From assembly GCA_036898135.1 (NCBI GenBank), contig CM072512.1, forward strand, positions 43,205,444 through 43,269,443: DNA of 64,000 nt, written 5' to 3'. The notes below the pieces were generated by a model that did no database searches, was not told the origin of the DNA, and worked only from the letters and a program-made list of their open reading frames with translations. Below, piece after piece: positions 11,429-23,000 of the stretch; the stretch's first letter is position 1; each line of letters begins with the position of its first letter. A program made the translations under genes and the position numbers. This DNA comes from Oncomelania hupensis (Eukaryota > Mollusca > Gastropoda > Littorinimorpha > Pomatiopsidae).

Positions 11429-14400
11429 AACTATTCTTAAGCAACCCAAGGTAACATACTCGCATTACATCAAATTAATGGGTATCCACATTATTTTCAG
11501 AAGGCACTCAAAAGTATTTTACACGATAGGCAGCAAGAGTTCTTTAACAGTTGAGGCAAAAAAGCAAATTTAGAATGAGAAGAGTGAAAGAGAAAACGAG
11601 AGAGCAATCAAGTGCAAGAGAGAGAGAGGGAGAGAGAGAGAGAGAACGAAAATAAGTGAGCCCCTTTATTTGAAACTGCAGAAGACGCAACCACAAGAAA
11701 AACAATTAATAAAGCTGCAGAAATGTCAACATGTCTAATGAATGTTTTGTTTTTGTTTGATTTTTAACTAAATTTAAACAGCAAAACACATCACAGACTT
11801 AAAGTGAAAGAGGCTCTATTGTCTCTAAGCATGGAATCGATACATGCATGCTACAAATCTGCTCTTTTAATTATATCACCGCTGTACAATATGCACATTT
11901 TATTTTAATTCAATACTGAACACCGTTCATCAATACACCAAACTTAATGTCAACAAATAATTATACTTTCGTTTTAACTCTATACACAGTTTCAAGTGAA
12001 ACTCTCATTACAAAAATATCCAACACACACTCACACACAATATATATATATATATCATCAAAAATGTCTACAAATGAGCTCCCTGAATAACGCTGGTGCC
12101 TTTATTGTTACATTATACAGAGAAAAATAGGAACACAAAAACACTATCAAAGTGCCTATGGTTAGTGTGACTAGACCACCCTTTACAAACATGCGCTTTT
12201 CTAAACAAATGCCAAGAGGTTTTGATATCGCTTTTAATAACTATTTCCCTTCTCTTCAGCATGCTACTATTTACTGTTCATGCAATATCAATCTATTCAA
12301 CAACTAGCAAGAGAGCAAGACGTTCAAATGTATTTCCAGATGCTCACACAGAAGCATTTTCAAAAGTACTACTTTTTGCTGGCCTGTACTGTCTGTTTTA
12401 TTCTATAGAAGCAAGTGAACTCTGAAAATAAAACAAATGAAGACACTATCCAAGCTACCGTCACAAATGACTATGTACTGATTTTGATTATGTGTTATTT
12501 AATATTATGATTTAATACTTTGCAACTTTTCCTAAAATCTAACCAAATATATTTACTTTTAAAAATTAATACTTACATGACTATTTACGCATACATCTCA
12601 CTCATGCAAACAATTTACCATCTTTCAAGATTTAATCAGGTTGTGTCAAGTTGATCACACAAAACCCACACATGCACGCTTGCATGTACATGCACTCATA
12701 CCAGCCAATGCTTTATTTCCCCTAAACAACCATTCCACATTATATTTTATGTCCGTAATGATTACAACATTATAAATCTAAATAATTACAAGCAAAAAAA
12801 ACAATTGGATGATCGAAGCAAAATTTTCAATATGAAAAAGCATACCAGGCAGATCACGCCAAAGTAATTTCAAAACCAGGTAGAAGTGCCTGATTGTAAA
12901 GCAAAATATAAAAAAAATATACCAATGTAATCAAAGTGAATCTTAGTTACACCCCAATCACCAAACATAAATAGGAAAAAATATCTTGAACAACAACAAC
13001 AAATCTAATGATGATGTGCTCTAACTCAATTTGCTATGAAACATAAACTGTCAGTGTGGGATTTCATAAATTCAATGTTCAGTGCTAAGACCGTTGTAAA
13101 AAATAAAAAACTTAAAAAAACCAACTAATGTTCCTTTTTGAAAGAGGTATAAAACTAAAGTGATGGTGCATTATATGTAAACTGTAAAAAGAAGCTGTTA
13201 AGATAACATTGCTCAAAAGATGTATTGCAAATTTAACAGTGTTACTATTACTCCAAGAGCACCAGATGCATTAGTTGCTAAAGTGTCTCACTGTGTCTAA
13301 AGCTATTTCTCCTTGCCTACATATAATCAACGACGTTATCATCATCAGCAACAATATTGTCACCAATATTTATTACAACAGGCTTGCTGTTCTGTAATAT
13401 ATGTATTGCAATACTGAATAATAAAAATAGCTACATTCCAACTTGCCCTTTCATGGGAACTCTAACCATTAAACACACGAGTCTAAGATACTTCACATTG
13501 TTTGGGAATGTATTCTAGTAACAAATCTTGCATTTATCGTGTCTAATGTCTCACTACCAATAATAACAATACTGTGTAAGGCAACATTTGAAAAAGAATT
13601 TTCTTAAATTGCACTTTTATCATGTCATTCGTGTGATAATGGGTGGGTGTGTGTGTGTGAGTGCATGTGTAAACATGTTACTCAAAGAGAGGATCAAAAG
13701 TCAATGTATTTAACAACACTACAGCATTATCAGGTCATTGTTATTATGTTTTTGTTATAAACACAAGCACTCCACAGTAGAGTCCGATAGCCTGAGTCTG
13801 CATTCGTTCTAAAGCGAAACTTGAGTCACAAATTCCAAGCTAAACCCGAGTCACCCATTTTTCCTAAAGCTACGTGGCAAGAGTTTGAGTTAGTAATAAT
13901 GAGCTTATGGCACACACAAATGTTGAAGCAAAATGCAGCTATACTTGCAGTCTAACACTGACAAGACAAGACAGTAATAATATTATTCGGATCACCCTGT
14001 ACCAACATTAGCAGTAACAAAAGGCAAAAAATTTAACATTAATCTCAGAGAGCATCACAGTAAATGATGTTCTGATCAAAATAAAAGCTAGCAACCATTA
14101 AAAGCTAGCAAACAAGCAACAGTCTTATTAATTAAAATAATTATAATCAATTTTAAGCAGTAAGTAAGCAGCATAAAACTGAAGTATGCTGCAATGAAAA
14201 TCACAACTTTTTTAAAATTTAAATTTGAGTTTCTTGCTTATATGGTCTAGTAAACCTTCAGCGGTCACAGATGGACCATGCACACGAACTGGGTCTATCT
14301 CTCACAAAATCAGAAAAACATATATGATCCACCAAAACACACACACAAATACAAATTCATTAAACTATGACTTCCCTACCACATCCCAAGGAAAATAAAG

Positions 14401-15699
14401 TGAGGTGATGATTTCATTTTGAAACAACAAACATGCATGCAGCCCGAAACAAATGTACAAAAGTAATCTGCAGCACAGGAACGTATCACAGAACTGCGCC
14501 TTATTCAACAAGTCCTCAGGCAATTATTCAGCAACAATCAAGTGATACAAAACTGATAAATATTACAAAAAGAAACTGATAACTTAGTGTCCCAAGCAAA
14601 GTTTCTCTCTCAACATTGGTTAATATCTCGCAAAACACTGACCAGGAATGCAACAGAGACATATGTGCTAGTACAAATGTATCACTGTCAAATCCGAACA
14701 AGAAACAGAAATGTACAAAAGTTAAAGCATAAGTGTGATATGGGATAATGGGAATGTTTTATTTTCTGTCTAATATTGGTAATACATTCTCGGTGGTACG
14801 TAGGCAAAATGGAACAATCTGGATATGTGCTACAGAGGTAGAACTATACATTCTGTGATAAATAGAATTCATTACAAACTTGAAGGCATAATTAATTAGG
14901 TTATTATGGAAGTAACTCCCCAGAACTGGCAGTCACAACAACGTCAAAACTCCCAAGAACTGACAATCACATAAAACATCAACAAATTCTCAAGAGTGTG
15001 ATGTTCACTTGTGTTTGCCATAACACGAACGAGAACTAATAAAATCAACATTTGACTTTGTGTAAATGTATACATTGTGATGTCTACTATTTACCCAGGT
15101 CTGGCTCCTCATCACATTCAACATAGAAAAATAGGTTGATAAAGCACTTTTTGTTAGTAACAATCCAAGCACATGACCATATACAAACATATAAAACAAA
15201 GTTTCAGAATTATCAAGAACAGGTCGAAATTGATACACCGCTATTCCTAACTTTTCCACCCACACACACATGCACGCAACCACATATTTTGGATTCCCAA
15301 TAAATACACAGTTACCTTGCCAAATCAGTTTTTCTCTCTCTCTTGCACCAATATGCTATGCATGGTTTTCTTTTTACACATTAGCATTGCACAAAAAAAA
15401 AAGCTATTATACTTTAAAATATTTTTATCGACAATACTCACACTATTATTCTATGCAATACATTCTGTAATCAACAATAAATGAAGACAAGTACTACATT
15501 GTAGAAAAAAAATCAATGCACAAGAACATAAAATATATCTAAAAGACAAATTTTGAATCACTGTTACACCTTTCTAACTAGGCATAGTGATATTGGGTTA
15601 GTGACTCCACAAATACAAAAAAACACCAACAGCAACATAAAGCTATATTGCACATATCACACGCTGGGAATGTGGGTCGTTTGATTTTTATTGTTTATG
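11429..15699. other. Gene-free block, no supported features
   Basis: AT-rich sequence with minor simple repeats (GAGA near 11610-11646, TATATA near 12040, TG near 13645). No exon with matching splice phases was found on either strand, and the short open frames (for example 12222-12425) look like chance. If SNX8 had a very long 3' UTR it would run into this region, but no evidence for that was seen. Confidence 0.5.
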
Positions 15700-16655
15700 G
15701 TATTCACCTGCTACTCTATCTTTCACCACCATACTGCTAATACTACATTGTCCATAGTATTCATCTGCTACTCTATCTTTCACCACCATACTGCTAATAC
15801 AGTAAAACCTCTGTTTTGAGACCCTCTCTTAAACGACTTCCTCCAACATACGACTGGAAAAAAATTCACCGATGCTTTGGACTATATAAACGACCTCTCT
15901 TAAACGACTACCTCTAAAACGCGACTTGCTACCTTCAAATAATTACATTTTACAACCTAGCATCTGAAAAATTCAGATTCCAAAGCAATACTATATTTGT
16001 GCGCTTGAAGAAAACAGTTTCGTTTACAACTTTTAACAGCAGACGAAGCATTAAAATACTCTAAGGAGCTGACCAGATTTGCCCTGAGCAGGGGCCTGTC
16101 AGATCTTACCGACACCATGTCTGGTGTTCAAAGTGACATACTAAGAGAACATGCACGGGTGGGGGGATTCATGCAAACAAACAGAAATAACCGCTTCTTT
16201 CAAAAAAACAAACTATATAATTATTGAATAAAAATAATTACAACAATATTAATAAGGTTATCTTATAAAAAGTTATAACTCCGAACATGCACTCAGCACT
16301 TGCATACACTTTTAAACAACTATCATACCAACATTGATTTTTTATTTTGTAAATAATGAGGAACAGGAAGATATTGACTTATTGGTTGTGAGACAGAGTT
16401 TAATCTATATTTCTGAAAGATGGTAGATGTTCCCTATACTTAATGGTATGTGTACTTTTTGTACATGTATTTATGTTACTTAATTAATTTTTTAAATGTC
16501 TTTTTCAAAAATGTCCTACCTCCTTTTTAAGACCCCTTCAATTTAAGACCTCGTTTTAATGGCAATTTAAAGGTCGTAAAACTGAGGTTTTACTGTACTA
16601 CATTGTCCATGGTATTCATCTGCTACTCTATCTTTCACCACCATACTGCTAATAC
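15700..16655. repeat. 57 bp tandem repeat, three units, the second interrupted by a transposon
   Basis: Unit 1 is 15700-15756. Unit 2 starts at 15757, is split by the Tigger-like element, and resumes at 16596. Unit 3 starts at 16612 and fades near 16655. Each unit holds CTGCTACTCTATCTTTCACC, ACCATACTGCTAATACTA and CATTGTCCAT. Units 1 and 3 show the target region without the insertion. Confidence 0.85.
15800..16595 (+). mobile_element. Tigger-like (pogo) element retaining transposase C-terminus
   Basis: The ends read inward as CAGTAAAACCTCTGTTTTGA and CAGTAAAACCTCAGTTTTAC, flanked by TA at 15798-15799 and 16596-16597, as in the Tc1/mariner-pogo group. On the plus strand, 16033-16227 reads LTADEALKYSKELTRFALSR and onward to a stop, which resembles the C-terminal tail of Tigger/Jerky-type transposases. 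The N-terminal HTH and most of the DDE domain are absent. It is an internally deleted, non-autonomous copy of 796 bp. Confidence 0.8.
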
Positions 16656-17053
16656 TAATCACGCCCCTATTAAAATAAAGTAGTCCGGTCACAAACAAAC
16701 CAGCAGATGATGACTCGAATGGCAGTTAACAAAAAGTACATTATTCATATTGCCCCATAATATATGCAAAATATATGTGAAAGAGAGTGAGAATGAGCTC
16801 AATCGACGAAAGATTCATGCCATTCTTAATTATTAAAAAAATTGAAGAACATCCAAGTCTAGGCATCAACATTATGTAAAACAGGAAACAGGGACGGTTG
16901 GGGACTGAATCAATACCGATATTGAACAGAATAACAAAAATGTGATTGGGTAGGTTGAGTGAGAAGAGACAGCACAATAAACAGTATAAAATTCATCCAA
17001 GTCAGATGAAGAGATGGGTGTAGGAGATGTTTGGGCATGTGAAGCCTAATTAT

Positions 17054-20000
17054 TCAAACACTGATTCCTGGATAGTTATTGTTGTTCATGGGGGATCCAA
17101 TGGGTGATGTTCGTATGGGGGATGATGGTGCACCATCCTGGCACATGAAACTGTCAACTATTGGTTTCACCTCACTCCAAGTTTTGGCCAACTGAAATCA
17201 AATAGACGAGTATAAGAAACTTGATAATGACACTCCTTGAACTGTAAAGCATACTATTCATAAAGACATACATATAAAATAGTCAAAGGCTACTAAGTAA
17301 TAGTTTACCTCAGCACTGGCCTTGGCTTCCACTTCAGCCATGCGTCCCAAAACATCATAAAAGATATCAAGATGAGTGTAGATTAGTTGCGTCTCCATTT
17401 GAAGGCAGTAAAGGGAGTAGTAGTTGCGGTTCTCCATGTTGGCGATCTGTCCCTCTTGCTGCAACAGAACAGAATGCAATCTCCCAGTGTTCTATGGAGA
17501 TTAACAAGTTAGTCATTGTTTATATGATCCAGCGGACTGCAAAGAGCCGAGTCAGGACCACAACTTGGTTGAAAGAGGGCTCACCCCTGATCTATATAAA
17601 AGATCTGCTGAAACAACCCTAATGGTAACACTGAAGGCACTCCACCAGCCGATCTCTTTACAATAAAAGCATCCAATGCAGTGGACACTGAGGTTTTATT
17701 CTAATTTATCGAAACCCCGTTTACAAAAACAAAATAGAATATAAACAGCATAATAAAACATTAACAAACACATAAATATAAAATACCTAAACTGCTCAAT
17801 AATAATTTCATAGAAAGCTCTCGTGGCCATTTGGCAGAAAGCATTCAATATCCCCAAGCTGACCCAAAAGACCCCATATACAAAAAAGGAGTTTTGGAAG
17901 AGTTTTCAAGAAAAAGGGTAATTGACTGGTCTAGCAAAGAAGACAGATTGACAGAACAGAATAGGAATGAGAAAGAATAAAGGAGAAAGACATCGATAGT
18001 GGAAATTTAAAGCACTAAATTTCTTGAAAGTGAGGATACTATTTATACATAAACCCCCGGCACCTCACGGGGGATTCTATGGATGTGCAAAACGCAAATG
18101 GTGAAATGAGAGTTAATAAGGTGCATGGCCAAACAAACACACCAAATAGTTGTGCATATAGAAATAATTATGAGCTTATTTCATTCTTCATCATAGTTTA
18201 TGCAAATTCAAAGTACAAATTAGTGAAATGAATGTAAATTTGATGAAGGATGTACAATTACAAGGTGAACAAACAAGATGGTGAACAAATGAATAATGGT
18301 ATGTTCAACATTTCATAATGAAAGTACATTTCAGGGGAAAGCGTAATGATGACAATAAAAAGAAATTGTTCAAGCACACATCATCACAAACACAGAATTA
18401 ATCAAGAAAGAACCAGAAGGGTAAAGCCCATATGATTCACATGCTCCTTATGAAACTTGCACTATTTTACATGAAAATGAGTGCCCAGAAGAAATACAAA
18501 ATGAAATGATGGCATTCAAATGCAAAGTAATACCGCATTTGATCTTTCTATGCTCTTGACCTTGACATCTGGCTCCAAATACACTCATGTAGTGATGTAC
18601 GCTCAAATAAACTACAGTAAAAGCTGTATCATGCCAAAAAGCACTGATCTTGGGATGACCTTGACCTTGGGATGACCTTGACCTTCACATGACCTCACAT
18701 GCTCATGTATGATCAAATAATCTAATGGGTTAAATATAGAGAAATCCACTGTATGACACATTTTTACACGGTTTTGCAATAATTACCTTGACCTTCAAGA
18801 TCAACTAAAAAATTGAAAATATATAAAAGATCAATATATCATCTCTCAATACAACAAGTTTGGACATTATATCTCTCATAGTTTAGGATCAAGGTTACTT
18901 CAAAGTACCTATAGTACGAACTGACTTTGGACAGCCCCAGTGACCTTGCTCTTGGAGAGAAGTTGACCAAATTTGCAAAGTATGTGTGTCTCATTGATTT
19001 CTACCATGCACCAAAGAATCATAAGCTCAATATAAATAACTTGAGAAAAAAGTTAAATTTTGTGAAAAATTTTCATTTTTTAACCAACATTTGTTGACTT
19101 TGTGACCTTGACCTTGAAGTAAAGTCATTTATTCACAGATGGACAGCGGACGGAAGTACAATTTTTTTTTGTTTTTTGGAAATGCCATTTTTGGACTATT
19201 TAGGACTCATCTCGCACAAATCTTCTTTTCTTTTCTTTTTTTGGGGTGGGTGGGGTGGAAGGTGGGGGCAGTACAAATAAACCCACCCGCATTGCTCAGC
19301 ATGTGAGTCAAACATAAATAAATAAAAGTATAAATAAATAACAATAATTCAAAATAAATTAATAAATTATAAAATAAACTCTTTGCATTACCTCAAGAAT
19401 CCTCTGTTCTAACTGTTCCACTGCACCCTGCATAAAATAAAAATCATACATGGTCATCTTCCTGTAGAGAATAAGCAAATGAGTCTGTCAACGATTTGTC
19501 CATCAAAATCTTGACCCATAACAAAAAGTGGCAAGATCACTACCGCAAATCTAAACTTTCTTTGAAGCTAAGCTGTCTCTTTTGAAACACTTACTTCACA
19601 AAAAACAAAACAAAAACACACACGTTATTTTAAGAGTATTTTCACTTCCCAACGTCATTAAAAACTGTTTTTCTAAGACAGTTTGTAGTGGAACGCAAGC
19701 AAAACATGACATAATCTACAGCTTCAAATGCACACTAAAACTTGACACCTGCACCAACCTCTCCTCCCCCTGTGCCCACTGTGGCAGACATCTTTTTCTT
19801 CTTGTACGTTCCCATCTTCTGGATGGCACGCTGATGTTCCGTCACCAAACCTTTCTCAATACGGTCACACAGATCCTGAAAAACGAAACAAATTCAAAAT
19901 GTACGAAAATAAAACTATATTCAGCATTAAAGTGAGCTTAATTCTCAAATGAGCCCTTCTGCAAGTACTCTATTCTATTAAAAAGCCACGTGTATCCAAC

Positions 20001-23000
20001 TTAGTCTTCAACAGGTTTCTTTCTCTCCCTTCCTCCCAGATCTTGTTTTGAGGTCTGCCCTGTAGTAAATATACAGATAAAAAGGAAAACCAACTGTACC
20101 CTGAATCCAATCAAGATGTCCAGAAACAAGGAGAGCTTTTCTACAACATTGTCCTCCAGGTCAACAGCCTGAAAAAACAAAACAAAACAAGAAATGTTAC
20201 ATAAATCCTGTTAGTGCATAACTGAATACTTTGAGAATCACGCACCCAGACAGGTTCATATATACCACCACAGGCAAATCAATATATAAACTTAACTCAT
20301 TCTATGCTAGTGCAGATTGCTGTCCCTAGTATCATTCAATATTGGCCGATCTGTATGAGTTACTACAAATATTTAAAAAACAAAAAATGTAGGAGAGACA
20401 TTAAAGTTTAGGTCCATAAATAAATTACAACAGCTAAGTTTGATAGAATTATCTTTGCTAATGACTGAATTATTACAAAAAATACAACCCCCTCTTCCAC
20501 CCTTCCCCCCCATCTCCTCCCCATTTTTCCCCCCTCTCCTCCCCCCCCCCCCCCCCCCCATTCTTCCCTAAAATAAATTGCCCCTCTGATACTCACAAAA
20601 TAAGCTACAAGCACTGTGAGGGAACAATAATTCATTAATAGGCCTTTCCCTGAGTGGTGTGGAAAATAGTTATCTCCCTCTAAATGTATAGCGTACCTAC
20701 AGCGACAGAATTACACATCACCTTCATCACTCTCTTCTTCACCACTTTGTCCATTCGTACCAGTTTCAGCTCATCTTCCATGTTAGAAGTCCACTCTCTT
20801 TGAAACGACAGTATGCAATGCCAGACGAACATTGCAAGTGTACTCAAATGAAAATATAAGTTTTTTTTCCAACCTTAATTTTGCATATTATGTTGAGTCT
20901 ACACACTCAGACTTTCGAAAGTAGAAATACACGTATGCAGAGGTCAGCATGAAAGCATTGTGCACTGGCTATGCAATAGCGTAGCAAAGTATAGAAAGAG
21001 TTTAATCATCCACACATTCCTTCTCTCTCCCTTTCCCTCCCCATTCACAACACTCCTGATTTTTGTTTCAACCTTCACTGAAAGCTGGCAGATATGAAGG
21101 GGAAAAATAACAAAATGTAGACTCTAAAAATAATTAATGAGAAGGACAATCCTTTACGGATGAACATGACATACTTCAACATTTGACTTTTCAGCAAGGC
21201 TATTGTATTCCACATGTAAATGCTTGAAGCCTTTCTGTAGCTGTGGCCAGGTGTTGTTTGTTCCAGTGGCCCAGGATGTCAAAGGTGTAGCATCACTGCT
21301 CATCATACTACACAGGAAAAATATAAATAATAAAATAAATAAATAAGTAAATCTACAACAGCACCACCAAAATTATAGTGCATGTTTTACTTGGTGAATA
21401 AATAATCGTATGCTGCACAGGATTTTTAGGTGCGCAGAACACAAGGCAACACAGCTGACATCAGAATGTTATGAGTAACTCAGTTTAGCATGTGGCATTC
21501 TGCTGAATAGCTTAATCCTTGCCTTGCAATTGGAGGGGTACCCATCAATGGAAAAATCCACTGTCACATCACTATCCTGCTCCCTCTGATCTTCCTTCAC
21601 ATTTTAAAACTGAGCACATGAGCTCTTCCCTTGTTGACTAGATAACACGTTTTCATAAACAACAAAAAAAAATATTGAGTTCTCTCAATTTGAGCAATTC
21701 TATCATAACCTGCATGATTTTTAGAGCTGATATGAGAATAAGTCAATAATCCATAAATCAGTTCACGATGAGATCTAACTAATCATAATGAAAGTCACTG
21801 ATTTACTTTAGCTGTCGACCAAAGAGCTGCATGTCTGTGGTGAAGCAGATGGAACGCATGACCATATTTTCACCGATCTCCTTCATCTTGGTCACTGTAT
21901 CAGTCAGCATGCGGATATGTTGTTTGCTGTTTGCTAACTGGGTCTGTGTATCCATTGGTACCAGTTCCTGATACAAATTAATAAAGACAAACCATTACAA
22001 TTTTAGGGCTCCCCATTTGCAATGAATCTAAGGAGTGAGATCATTTCGATTTGACAATTTTATGGACTTTTTTCACCCCTTGTTAAGCATTTTAAGGAGT
22101 GGGAACAAAATGATGGACCAAAGCGTATTCGCACTCTTTTCACAAGTCAACACACACATGCCATGCACACATTCATACGCACACACTCACAGAGAGAGAG
22201 GGAGGGAGAAATCTGGGTCATCAGTGTGCCAGGATATCAAAGCAATGATTGATTGTTTTGTAGTAAAACAAAGGAAGTAACCACTGCATAGAATGTGTCA
22301 CAAACCTACATCACATCAAACTATGACATCACTTCCTAAGCATAGTACTAGGAACTTCGTGATGGGTTAAAAGTGCAAAGGGTAAACCAATGAATATATT
22401 GCTCTAACTTTTCAGTTGCATGGCCGTACTAATTTTAGATACGATTTTTCCCGAAACAGTAAACACTCTTGTATGTTTGTCATACACTCGCTCGGAAAAA
22501 AAGCCTTTTTGCCTCACTTAACACCATGTTCACTATCTTCTCACGCCGTTGATAGATTTTTCAGGCATATTTTCCGCACCAATTATAACATTTAAGTCAT
22601 ACTTCTTATGCCTGATCAGTGATTATAAGGCGTGATTTTGAGGGTCTGAGGTGTGATTATACTCAACCTTGGCATAACGGGGAGCACTGCAATTTGAAAT
22701 GGCAAAAAAAATAGCATGTGGTAATCAGTCAAATGGACAAGAGAACATGCAAGTATTCTGGCCAGATCAACACTATGGATTTAAATTTTAAAAAAAAATA
22801 ATATTCCAAAATTCAGAAAACAGTAATAACAAAGTTACCCTTGCTTTGCTTGCAAGGTTGCTGGTCATAAATTCATCAGGCATTTCTCGAAACTGCTCTC
22901 TGATTTTGTGCTGCATATCCTGGAAAACACAACAACAACAGATACGTAGAAAGTATTCACTAGCAAATATGTGTTTGTGCCTCACCTCACATTTTCGATA

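Noticed and set aside
12222..12425. Small membrane protein with a hydrophobic N-terminus
   Set aside because: 67 codons in AT-rich DNA, no homology recognised and no splice or promoter support; hydrophobic frames are common in T-rich sequence.
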